Notes under the pieces: generated by a model | Databases searched by the model: none | What the model saw: only the letters and a program-made list of their open reading frames with translations | What the model was told of the DNA's origin: nothing | Position numbers and translations under genes: made by a program | Shown: piece after piece, positions 7,876-13,704 of the stretch | Layout of the letters: each line of letters begins with the position of its first letter | How positions within the stretch are numbered: the stretch's first letter is position 1 | Source of the DNA: JAWXTS01 sp044433305 | Lineage (GTDB): Bacteria; Bacteroidota; Bacteroidia; Bacteroidales; Rikenellaceae | DNA length: 13,704 bases | Reading direction: 5' to 3' | Assembly: GCA_044433305.1 (NCBI GenBank) | Contig: JAWXTS010000046.1 | Span: 1-13,704, forward strand

Positions 7876-9168
7876 CTAGTGAATAAACATACCCACGATA
7901 GTTGCTGACATACAAGATGCAAGAGTCGCAGCTGCTACTGCCCAAAGACCAAACTGAGTAATAAACAGTTTTTTATTTGGAGCAAGAGAACCAATGCCAC
8001 CGATAAGGATACCAACCGAAGAAACATTGGCAAATCCACACAACAAGTAAGTAGCTAAGATAATAGAACGCTCTGAAACAAAGCGGCCAGCCTCTTTCAA
8101 GGTGTTAAGGTCTGCATAAGCTACAAACTCGTTGATGGCAAGTTTCTTGCCCAACAACGAAGCCACAAGACCCATATCATCCTTTGTAACACCTACAAGC
8201 CAAGCGATAGGAGTAAATACAAGGCTCAATAGATATTCGACGCTAAGCGAAGTGAACTGTCCATTTGTAGACGAAGCGATAAAACCATTAAGGCCTATCC
8301 ACTCACCCAAAAGACCACCTAGCATATAGTTGATAGTAGCCATAAGTGCCAGAATGACCAACAACATGGCTGACATGTTTACGACAAGTTTAACACCCTC
8401 AGAAGTACCATTTGATAGAGCATCAAAGAAGTTGCTACCTACCGAGTCATTAGAAATTTTTGCTGTCGTGTCGACATCTTCTGTTTCTGGGAAGAAAATC
8501 TTAGCCATCACAATAGCACCTGGTGCAGCCATCACTGAGGCTGTAATAAGGTGTTTTGCAAAAAGCACGGTAGCCTGAGGGTCGTCACCTCCAAGCATCA
8601 TGATATATGCTGCCATAACACCACCTGCAATGGTTGCCATACCAGATGTCATAACAAGGAACATCTCTGACTTGGTCATTGTAGGCAAGTATTTTTTTGT
8701 CAAAAGAGGAGATTCGGTTTGTCCCAAGAAGATGTTACCTGCTGCAACAAGGCCCTCAGCACCACTGATGTTAAGAATCTTGCGAAGCCCATAAGCAATG
8801 ACAGCAACTACCTTCTGAACGATACCATAGTAATAAAGGATGCTTGTAAGCGAGGCAAAAAAGATGGTAACAGGCATAACCTGAAATAAGAAGATATATC
8901 CTATCTTTTCTAAGTTCAACAAGTCGCCTAGCAAGAACTCTGAACCTGCACGGGTAAACTCCAGTAGCTTGACAAAGCCAGCACCCATGGCCTCTATGAC
9001 ACTACCTATAAAAGGTATGTAGAGTATAGCAGCTGCTAACACTAGTTGTATCGAAAGACCTTTACATACTTGAGTCCAGTTTATAGCCTTGCGATTGCGG
9101 CTACAAAGAAAAGCTATTGCCAGAAGACCCAAGATTCCGACCAAAGCACGAAGTATAGAAACTACCAT
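7876..9168 (-). CDS. Concentrative nucleoside transporter (NupC/CNT family)
   Basis: Inner-membrane cation-coupled importer of nucleosides. The 430 residues are largely hydrophobic, with multiple membrane segments as in bacterial CNTs. Substrate-site motifs known from the Vibrio cholerae CNT structure are present: GQTES (Q150-T151-E152, base-binding side), INEFVAY (N346, E347) and GFANVSSVG (N381, S384). The first membrane segment begins right after the start (MVVSILRALVGILGLLAIAFL). The frame extends seven codons further upstream to a GTG at 9189, but that GTG falls inside a perfect -7 promoter box (TATATTTG, 9196-9189), so the ATG at 9168 is the likely start. It converges with uxuA and shares its terminator. 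Whether it prefers purine or pyrimidine nucleosides cannot be read here. Confidence 0.93.
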   Translation of the reverse strand: MVVSILRALVGILGLLAIAFLCSRNRKAINWTQVCKGLSIQLVLAAAILYIPFIGSVIEAMGAGFVKLLEFTRAGSEFLLGDLLNLEKIGYIFLFQVMPVTIFFASLTSILYYYGIVQKVVAVIAYGLRKILNISGAEGLVAAGNIFLGQTESPLLTKKYLPTMTKSEMFLVMTSGMATIAGGVMAAYIMMLGGDDPQATVLFAKHLITASVMAAPGAIVMAKIFFPETEDVDTTAKISNDSVGSNFFDALSNGTSEGVKLVVNMSAMLLVILALMATINYMLGGLLGEWIGLNGFIASSTNGQFTSLSVEYLLSLVFTPIAWLVGVTKDDMGLVASLLGKKLAINEFVAYADLNTLKEAGRFVSERSIILATYLLCGFANVSSVGILIGGIGSLAPNKKLFITQFGLWAVAAATLASCMSATIVGMFIH

Positions 9169-9188
9169 ATTTTTGTATTTTAATAGCA

Positions 9189-9196
9189 CAAATATA
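9189..9196 (-). promoter_or_regulatory. -7 promoter box for the nucleoside transporter gene
   Basis: TATATTTG on the minus strand fits TAnnTTTG perfectly and would start transcription near 9182, 14 bp before the chosen ATG. No convincing -33 TTTG is seen at 19-21 bp upstream. Confidence 0.4.
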
Positions 9197-9265
9197 TAAC
9201 AAAAAAGGTAGATTAGGAAATCTTTAGACGCACTTTATGCACAAGGGTGAGATTTATCTGAGATA

Positions 9266-10129
9266 CTAGGGCTTACCAACAATATCCTCTAGGGCTACTT
9301 TTATATATGGATAGCGGAAGTTGAAACCCGACTCAAGCAGCACAGCAGGATAAATCGCTTTACTCGACGACACAAGCCTGCTGGAGCAGCCAAAGGCCAT
9401 CTTAAGCAAAGTATTGGGGATACGCACTCTGACCGGTGCCTGCATAATATCAGACAGTATGGCCGACATATAATCGTTCGTGGTGATACCCGGAGCACAA
9501 AGATTTATCACGCCCGAGACAGACTCATTGTCTATTATAAATAATATGGCATTGATAAAATCAGAGATATGTATCCACGAGAAGCAGTTTCCCGCAGAGC
9601 CTACCTTGAGATTAATCTTAAAGCGAAGCACCTTAAATAGCGGGCTAAGGATTCCTCCCTCGCGTGCAAGTACGGGCGAGATGCGAATAACAGCTAAGCG
9701 CACCTGTGGCACAACCATGTGGGCTGCATGCTCCCACTTATGACACAACCATGAAATATAATCGCAGCCACTATGACTAGTGTACTCAGAATATATTCTA
9801 TTTGAGGGATAACAACCTATGGCCGAGGCAGAAACAAAGAGACTAGGAGGCACATCCAAGGAGTTTATAGCTTCGACTAGTTTCTGAGTCAGCTCCACGC
9901 GCGAAGAAAACAACTGCTGCTTATGGCGTTTGGTCCAACGACCAAGAAGCGGCTTGCCTGCAAGGTTGATGACCACCTGAGACCCCTCTAAAGCCTCTTT
10001 CAATTCGTCCTTGCGAGACTCTAAGAACATCTTTCTCCCCAAGGGTAACACCTGATGGCCTCGGGCTTCCAACTCCTTTTTTAGTGAGCCACCCAAGAAA
10101 CCCGTAGCTCCAGCAATAGCGATTTTCAT
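9266..10129 (-). CDS. TIGR01777 / YfcH-like NAD-dependent epimerase family protein
   Basis: SDR-superfamily sugar-epimerase-like protein of unknown substrate, 287 residues. The N-terminal Rossmann dinucleotide site is MKIAIAGATGFLGGSL (G7, G10, G13). Family blocks follow: VVINLAGKPLLGRWTKRHKQQLFSSRV, FVSASAIGCYP, RISPVLAREGGIL and SWIHISDFINAI. The C-terminus has the DUF1731-type ending (AIYPAVLLESGFNFRYPYIKVALEDI). In most relatives the SASA block continues GYYG; here it is GCYP, so one of the paired tyrosines is a cysteine. The frame continues 17 codons upstream to 10180, but the Rossmann motif should sit at the very N-terminus, so the ATG at 10129 is chosen. It lies on the same strand as the transporter gene, 97 bp away, and is divergent from the EamA gene. 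The physiological role of the family is poorly known. Confidence 0.88.
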   Translation of the reverse strand: MKIAIAGATGFLGGSLKKELEARGHQVLPLGRKMFLESRKDELKEALEGSQVVINLAGKPLLGRWTKRHKQQLFSSRVELTQKLVEAINSLDVPPSLFVSASAIGCYPSNRIYSEYTSHSGCDYISWLCHKWEHAAHMVVPQVRLAVIRISPVLAREGGILSPLFKVLRFKINLKVGSAGNCFSWIHISDFINAILFIIDNESVSGVINLCAPGITTNDYMSAILSDIMQAPVRVRIPNTLLKMAFGCSSRLVSSSKAIYPAVLLESGFNFRYPYIKVALEDIVGKP

Positions 10130-10207
10130 AAGTCGATAATATATTAGTGGTCTTATGGCATTATACAAAATCCTTACCATCTATAATGGTTTTATGCAAA
10201 GTTTTAG

Positions 10208-10215
10208 TAGTTTTG
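10208..10215 (+). promoter_or_regulatory. -7 promoter box for the EamA transporter gene
   Basis: TAGTTTTG matches TAnnTTTG exactly, 27 bp before the ATG. No clear -33 TTTG lies at the expected distance. Confidence 0.4.
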
Positions 10216-10242
10216 TGACTTATAGTAACCAATGCAAAAATT

Positions 10243-11103
10243 ATGTTCTATTTGGTCTCAGCCATAGTGTCGTCATCGATGATAATGATACTATTCAAAA
10301 TATTCTTAAGGTTCAAGGTTGATTATTTCCAAGCCATAATCATCAACTATATCTTTGCCTTTAGCGTGGGACTAGTAAACTCACCCAAGGCCTACTCCAT
10401 TAGCCAAGTGCTAAGTTCTAACTGGGTGTTTGCAGCGGTGCCATTAGGAATATTATTCTTCTCTACCCTGCTGCTCTATGCTTCGGCAACCAAGGCTGTG
10501 GGTGTCGCGCTGACAACGGTATGCTCCAGAACGGCTTTGATAGTACCCGTAAGCTGCTCGTTTATATTCTTTGGCGAACATCCTACACCCCAGAAGATTG
10601 CAGCCATAGTTATGATTCTGGCATCTCTGCCACTTATATTTATAGATAAGAAAAACGAAAAGAAAAAAGACTTCTTATCTATCCTGCCTTTGATAGGTCT
10701 TTTCGCATGTACTGCAACAATAGACTCCTCGATAAAGATGTCTCAGCATTTCCTTATTGGCAGCAAAGAAGAATACTCGCTATTTGTATGCACTATATTC
10801 TTATCTTCTCTGGCCTTTGGATTGACAGTGCTGGCTCTTACAAGCAAACTTGCCAAGATGAAAATTTCGTGGAGAAACATAGCAGCAGGCCTAACACTAG
10901 GTATCTTTAACTTCTATGCCAGCTACTCGGTGCTCAATGCACTGAGCCACCTAGATGCAACCATAGTCTACCCTATTATGTACCCTAGCATTGTTGTTCT
11001 TACGACCCTTGTGGGTGTATACATATTTGATGAGAGGCTAACCCGAAAGAAAGTCGCAGGCATAGCAGTAGCTCTAGCTGCCATTGTTATGCTTACTGCA
11101 TAA
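10243..11103 (+). CDS. EamA/DMT-superfamily transporter
   Basis: Integral inner-membrane protein of 286 residues with the layout of the drug/metabolite transporter superfamily: about ten hydrophobic segments in two EamA halves. The first half runs to roughly residue 134 (ending LPLIFIDKK); a charged linker (KKNEKKKD) follows, and the second half fills the rest. The segment after each half's penultimate helix has the usual pattern (FIFFGEHPTPQKIAAIVMI in the first, YIFDERLTRKKVAGIAVAL in the second: acidic residue, short loop, then basic residues before the last helix). Such proteins export or import small metabolites; the substrate cannot be inferred, and the neighbours (an epimerase-like gene and metY) do not settle it. 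The ATG lies about 20 nt after the predicted transcription start, without a Shine-Dalgarno sequence. Its stop codon overlaps the start of the metY terminator hairpin region. Confidence 0.88.
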   Translation: MFYLVSAIVSSSMIMILFKIFLRFKVDYFQAIIINYIFAFSVGLVNSPKAYSISQVLSSNWVFAAVPLGILFFSTLLLYASATKAVGVALTTVCSRTALIVPVSCSFIFFGEHPTPQKIAAIVMILASLPLIFIDKKNEKKKDFLSILPLIGLFACTATIDSSIKMSQHFLIGSKEEYSLFVCTIFLSSLAFGLTVLALTSKLAKMKISWRNIAAGLTLGIFNFYASYSVLNALSHLDATIVYPIMYPSIVVLTTLVGVYIFDERLTRKKVAGIAVALAAIVMLTA

Positions 11104-11133
11104 AAAAAGCGGCACAGAGAAATCTGCACCGCT
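11101..11133 (-). terminator. Intrinsic terminator of metY
   Basis: On the minus strand AGCGG (11133-11129) and CAGA (11126-11123) pair with TCTG and CCGCT across a 2-nt internal loop and a 4-nt loop. A run of seven or more Ts follows. In the plus direction the T-run is missing (ATTCCT), so it is weaker for the EamA gene. Confidence 0.75.
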
Positions 11134-11152
11134 ATTCCTAGCCGATGAGCAC

Positions 11153-12433
11153 TTAAGCGTTCATAGCTTGCTCTAAGTCGGCAATAATATCCTCGATATC
11201 TTCGATACCAACAGATAGACGTATCAAGTCTGGTGATACACCAGCCTCTACTAGTTGCTCCTCACTAAGCTGACGGTGAGTGTGGCTTGCAGGATGAAGC
11301 ACAGATGTGCGAGCATCTGCAACATGAGTAACAATAGCCGCTAGCTTCAGATTATCCATAAACTTAATGGCACGCTCGCGATCTCCCTTAAGACCAAAAG
11401 CGATAACACCACAAGAACCATCAGCAAGATATTTCTGTCCTAGCTCATAATATTTATCCTGCTCAAGGCCACAGTAGCTAACCCATGCCACCTGTTCGTT
11501 TGAAGATAGATATTCGGCCACAGCTTGTGCATTTGAGCAGTGACGCTCCATGCGAAGGTGAAGAGTTTCGAGACCCATATTTAATAGGAACGCATTCTGA
11601 GGTGCTTGGATAGAACCCAAATCACGCATAAGTTGAACCGTTGCCTTAGTGATAAATGCACCCTTACCAAAGGCTTTGGTATATGTAAGTCCGTGGTAAG
11701 ACTCATCTGGCGTTGTAAGGCCAGGGAATTTGTCAGTCTTCTCCCAGTCGAAGTTGCCACTATCAACGATAGCACCACCAACGGTTGCGGCGTGACCATC
11801 CATGTACTTGGTTGTAGCGTGAGTAACTATATCAGCACCCCACTCAAAAGGGCGGCAGTTGATAGGTGTAGCAAAAGTGTTGTCAATAACAAGAGGCACG
11901 TCAAAGCTGTGCGCGATATTAGCAAAACGCTCTATGTCAAGCACGCTACATGCAGGGTTGGCGATAGTCTCACCAAACAACAACTTGGTGTTTGGCTGGA
12001 ATGCTGCTGCAATATCCTCATCACTAGCATCTTGGTCAACAAAAGTAACCTCTATGCCAAAACGTTTAAGCGTTACAGCAAACAGGTTGAAGGTACCGCC
12101 ATAGATTGCCGAAGCACTAACTATATGGTCTCCAGCAGAACAGATGTTAATCACAGCAAAGAAGTTTGCTGCCTGACCAGACGATGTCAACATAGCTGCA
12201 ACACCCCCCTCTAGCTCTGCAATCTTAGATGCTACGGCGTCGTTGGTTGGGTTCTGAAGGCGACTATAAAAATAGCCACTTTCCTCCAAGTCAAACAAGC
12301 GTCCCATACTATCACTGCTATCATATTTGAATGTTGTGCTCTGGTAAATAGGTAGAATACGAGGCTCGCCATTCTTTGGCTGCCAACCACCCTGGACACA
12401 AAGTGTCGATGCGTTTTTCTTTTTCATAGTCAT
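11153..12433 (-). CDS. metY: O-acetylhomoserine sulfhydrylase (O-acetylhomoserine aminocarboxypropyltransferase)
   Basis: PLP enzyme of the Cys/Met metabolism family that makes L-homocysteine from O-acetyl-L-homoserine and sulfide, the direct-sulfhydrylation route to methionine. Length (426) is right for MetY rather than the shorter MetB/MetC enzymes (about 380-400). Motifs: YSRLQNPTNDA (Y56, R58), the phosphate-binding SSGQAA (84-89), the ring-stacking Y111 in IYGG, VIDNTFATP (D184, which pairs with the pyridine nitrogen), and the PLP lysine K209 in HATTKYMDGH. The long insert after the lysine (SGNFDWEKTDKFPGLTTPDESYHGL) is typical of OAH sulfhydrylases. A second ATG at 12427 (MKKKNAST) is an equally good start. 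It is monocistronic, divergent from the sigma-factor gene, with its own promoter and terminator. Confidence 0.95.
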   Translation of the reverse strand: MTMKKKNASTLCVQGGWQPKNGEPRILPIYQSTTFKYDSSDSMGRLFDLEESGYFYSRLQNPTNDAVASKIAELEGGVAAMLTSSGQAANFFAVINICSAGDHIVSASAIYGGTFNLFAVTLKRFGIEVTFVDQDASDEDIAAAFQPNTKLLFGETIANPACSVLDIERFANIAHSFDVPLVIDNTFATPINCRPFEWGADIVTHATTKYMDGHAATVGGAIVDSGNFDWEKTDKFPGLTTPDESYHGLTYTKAFGKGAFITKATVQLMRDLGSIQAPQNAFLLNMGLETLHLRMERHCSNAQAVAEYLSSNEQVAWVSYCGLEQDKYYELGQKYLADGSCGVIAFGLKGDRERAIKFMDNLKLAAIVTHVADARTSVLHPASHTHRQLSEEQLVEAGVSPDLIRLSVGIEDIEDIIADLEQAMNA

Positions 12434-12472
12434 AATAAAATAATTTAATGTAGACTTGGCTACGTGATTTCA

Positions 12473-12504
12473 CAAATATATAATACTTATAGTTAATTTC
12501 ACAA
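12473..12504 (-). promoter_or_regulatory. Candidate metY promoter
   Basis: On the minus strand TTG at 12504-12502, a 21-bp spacer and TATATTTG at 12480-12473 (perfect -7). The start of transcription near 12466 leaves a leader of only about 33 nt. Confidence 0.5.
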
Positions 12505-12512
12505 CTTTTTAT

Positions 12513-12520
12513 TACCTTTG
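12513..12520 (+). promoter_or_regulatory. -7 promoter box for the ECF sigma operon
   Basis: TACCTTTG matches TAnnTTTG exactly and would start transcription near 12527, giving a leader of about 88 nt. No good -33 TTTG is seen. A second match, TAATTTTG at 12544-12551, is an alternative that would shorten the leader to about 57 nt. Confidence 0.4.
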
Positions 12521-12536
12521 GAATGACGATTGAACG

Positions 12537-12552
12537 ACAAAATTAATTTTGT
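12537..12552. repeat. Perfect 16-bp palindrome in the sigma-gene leader
   Basis: ACAAAATTAATTTTGT is identical to its reverse complement. It lies 17-32 bp after the first candidate -7 box and contains a TAATTTTG box on each strand. A shorter palindrome, TTTTAATTAAAA, follows at 12566-12577. It may be an operator, a second promoter, or simply AT-rich chance. Confidence 0.4.
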
Positions 12553-12614
12553 ATTCAGATTTAACTTTTAATTAAAACACATATCAAAAGTATAAAACCT
12601 GTTAGATATAAAAT

Positions 12615-13160
12615 ATGAAGCAACCCGATGACAAGGACATAATAGCACTATGTACTATTAGTTCTACTAAAGATCGAGGCTTTGCAATACTTGTTGACAA
12701 ATATAAAGAACAGATATACTGGCATATAAGGCGTATGATTGTTTCGCACGAGAACAGCGAAGATGTATTCCAAGAAACTATGATAAACGTATATAAATAC
12801 CTGTCAAAGTTTCGCGGTGATTCGTCGCTCTACACGTGGATTTATCGAATAGCTACAAACGAGTGCATTAAGTTTCTTAATAGAAACAAAACTTTCGGCC
12901 CCAGCGATGGAGTCGAGATGCTGGAGAACATTGCTGGCTCGGCCCATAGCTATGACGAAAACAAGCTGATTGAAAAGTTTCAACAAGCGATATTGTCACT
13001 GCCCGTAAAACAACAACTAGTATTCAACCTTAGATACTATGACCAAGCATCTTATGCACAGATAGCTGAGATAACTGGATCAAGCGTAGAGTCCCTAAAG
13101 ACAAATTACCACTACGCAGAAAAGAAAATTAAAGATATAATGACAAATAGCGATTTATAG
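12615..13160 (+). CDS. RNA polymerase sigma factor, ECF subfamily (sigma-70 regions 2 and 4)
   Basis: Alternative sigma factor that redirects RNA polymerase to a specific regulon. The 181 residues have the two-domain ECF layout. Region 2 spans about 23-91 (FAILVDKYKEQIYWHIRRM, then NSEDVFQETMINVYKYLSKFRGDSSLYTWIYRIATNECIKFLNR). A linker covers about 92-120. Region 4 spans about 124-177 (SLPVKQQLVFNLRYYDQASYAQIAEITGSSVESLKTNYHYAEKKI), with the helix-turn-helix at 147-168. Regions 1 and 3 are absent. The ATG follows an A/T-rich leader with no Shine-Dalgarno sequence. A small membrane-protein gene follows 82 bp later and an exported-protein gene right after it, which suggests a sigma/anti-sigma/envelope unit. 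Target promoters cannot be told from this window. Confidence 0.94.
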   Translation: MKQPDDKDIIALCTISSTKDRGFAILVDKYKEQIYWHIRRMIVSHENSEDVFQETMINVYKYLSKFRGDSSLYTWIYRIATNECIKFLNRNKTFGPSDGVEMLENIAGSAHSYDENKLIEKFQQAILSLPVKQQLVFNLRYYDQASYAQIAEITGSSVESLKTNYHYAEKKIKDIMTNSDL

Positions 13161-13242
13161 AGACCACCCCATGAGGCTTTAATAATTCATTATTTGACAA
13201 AGAAAAATAAGTGTATGAAACAAGTTTAAAAAGTACAAACTT

Positions 13243-13620
13243 ATGGAAAACAACTTCGATTTCGACAAAGTAGGCACTCGCATGCCCTACAAGGTGCCAG
13301 ATGGTTTCTTTGACTCTCTGACAGAAAAGACCATGCAGAATATAAGCGAACACAATAAGCGAAAAGCAAAAATCCTAAGATTGCGCCGCTATGTGGTTAG
13401 CTCAATAAGTGTGGCTGCCATATTCACAATGGCACTGTTTTTATTTTTTGAGTCTGGCTCACAAAGCAAAGCCGTTATAAGCTCAGAGTCTCAGACTATA
13501 CTAAGTAGCAAATATGACAAAGTTATTGACAAGGCTCTAGAGTCTGTTTCGGATAGCGAGATAGACGAACTTGCAATAATAGCAGAATATGACCTTTTTT
13601 ACACCGATAATCTGTTCTAG
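13243..13620 (+). CDS. Small single-pass membrane protein, putative anti-sigma factor
   Basis: 125 residues with no family I can name firmly. The cytoplasm-side N-terminus (1-50) carries the segment YKVPDGFFDSLTEKTM (16-31), like the short 'P-x-(G/Y)-(Y/F)-F' segment found in Bacteroidota proteins encoded next to ECF sigma factors. A basic patch follows (KRKAKILRLRR, 39-49), then one hydrophobic segment (about 51-69, VVSSISVAAIFTMALFLFF). The rest is a Ser-rich and then acidic tail ending SDSEIDELAIIAEYDLFYTDNLF. The basic residues before the helix predict the N-terminus inside and the tail in the periplasm, as for membrane anti-sigma factors. No HxxxCxxC zinc motif is present, so it is not a classic ZAS protein. 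Function is inferred from position 82 bp after the sigma gene. Confidence 0.7.
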   Translation: MENNFDFDKVGTRMPYKVPDGFFDSLTEKTMQNISEHNKRKAKILRLRRYVVSSISVAAIFTMALFLFFESGSQSKAVISSESQTILSSKYDKVIDKALESVSDSEIDELAIIAEYDLFYTDNLF

Positions 13621-13622
13621 AT

Positions 13623-13704
13623 ATGAAAAAGATTTTTACATTAATAATAACTGCAATAGTAGCTGTATCAGTATCTTATGCACAAGCACCTCCTCCTAGA
13701 CACC
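13623..13704 (+). CDS. Exported protein of unknown function, 3'-truncated by window end
   Basis: Only the first 27 codons are present. The ATG at 13623 lies 2 bp after the stop of the membrane-protein gene, so translation is probably coupled. The product begins MKKIFTLIITAIVAVSVSYA followed by QAPPPRH: a lysine-rich start, a hydrophobic core and an A-x-A-like end, i.e. a Sec signal peptide with likely cleavage after SYA. No lipobox cysteine is seen. Third genes in Bacteroidota ECF operons are often small periplasmic Spy/CpxP-like or metal-sensing proteins, which would fit, but the mature part is too short to test this. Confidence 0.6.
   Translation, partial: MKKIFTLIITAIVAVSVSYAQAPPPRH

Noticed and set aside
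9169..9189. GTG start giving a 437-residue nucleoside transporter
   Set aside because: The GTG is part of a perfect TATATTTG -7 box, so it would lie upstream of the transcription start; the ATG at 9168 gives a normal N-terminus.
10130..10180. Upstream ATG adding 17 residues to the epimerase-like protein
   Set aside because: The extra residues (MVRILYNAIRPLIYYRL) precede the Rossmann beta strand that begins the family; the ATG at 10129 puts it at the N-terminus.
10176..10190. ACCAT-N5-ATGGT inverted repeat between the epimerase and EamA genes
   Set aside because: The arms are only 5 bp and do not extend; this is easily expected by chance.
11606..12214. Long plus-strand open frame of 202 codons antisense to metY
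   Set aside because: It lies wholly within a well-supported MetY coding region. Its product is rich in Cys, Arg and Ser with no recognisable domain, as expected for an antisense shadow.
13194..13219. E. coli-like -35 TTGACA before the membrane-protein gene
   Set aside because: The nearest TATGAA is only 14 bp away, and the housekeeping sigma of Bacteroidota does not use this consensus.
1..13704. Mobile elements, CRISPR arrays, tRNA or rRNA genes, defence or secretion clusters
   Set aside because: I looked through both strands and found no transposase, integrase, regularly spaced repeats, RNA-gene signature or cluster of unknown genes beyond the sigma operon at the right edge.

Overview
The window looks like an ordinary chromosomal segment of a member of the Bacteroidota, most likely order Bacteroidales. 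The genus cannot be fixed from sequence alone. The protein families are Bacteroidota-like. Start codons mostly lack a Shine-Dalgarno sequence and sit behind A-rich leaders. Several intergenic gaps carry the Bacteroides-type housekeeping promoter (-7 TAnnTTTG, with TTTG or TTG about 19-21 bp upstream) rather than an E. coli-type promoter. No mobile element, CRISPR array, tRNA or rRNA was seen, and no stretch over 300 bp lacks a gene.

Layout: (1) 3-3452 (+), the replicative DNA polymerase III alpha subunit dnaE, cut at its 5' end. (2) 3513-3827 (+), thioredoxin trxA with its own promoter. (3) A shared bidirectional terminator, then on the minus strand htpG (Hsp90) and, upstream of it, a hot-dog thioesterase. 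(4) Divergent from the thioesterase, uxuA (mannonate dehydratase, +), with a perfect 17-bp palindrome over its predicted transcription start. (5) A second bidirectional terminator, a nucleoside transporter of the NupC/CNT family (-) and an SDR-type TIGR01777/YfcH-like epimerase (-). (6) Divergent from that, an EamA/DMT transporter (+). (7) metY, O-acetylhomoserine sulfhydrylase (-), with its own terminator. (8) Divergent from metY, an apparent operon: an ECF sigma factor, a small single-pass membrane protein that could be its anti-sigma factor, and the first 27 codons of an exported protein cut by the window end.

Most genes are single transcription units in convergent or divergent pairs and serve unrelated housekeeping jobs: replication, thiol redox, protein folding, acyl-CoA hydrolysis, hexuronate breakdown, nucleoside uptake, and sulfur assimilation into homocysteine. 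The only multi-gene unit with a likely joint function is the sigma/membrane/exported trio at the right edge, which resembles an envelope-stress signalling cassette.

I found no clear evidence of an undescribed system. The points most worth checking are regulatory: the uxuA operator, a TGTCA direct repeat upstream of htpG, a 16-bp palindrome in the sigma-factor leader, and the uncharacterised partners of the ECF sigma factor.
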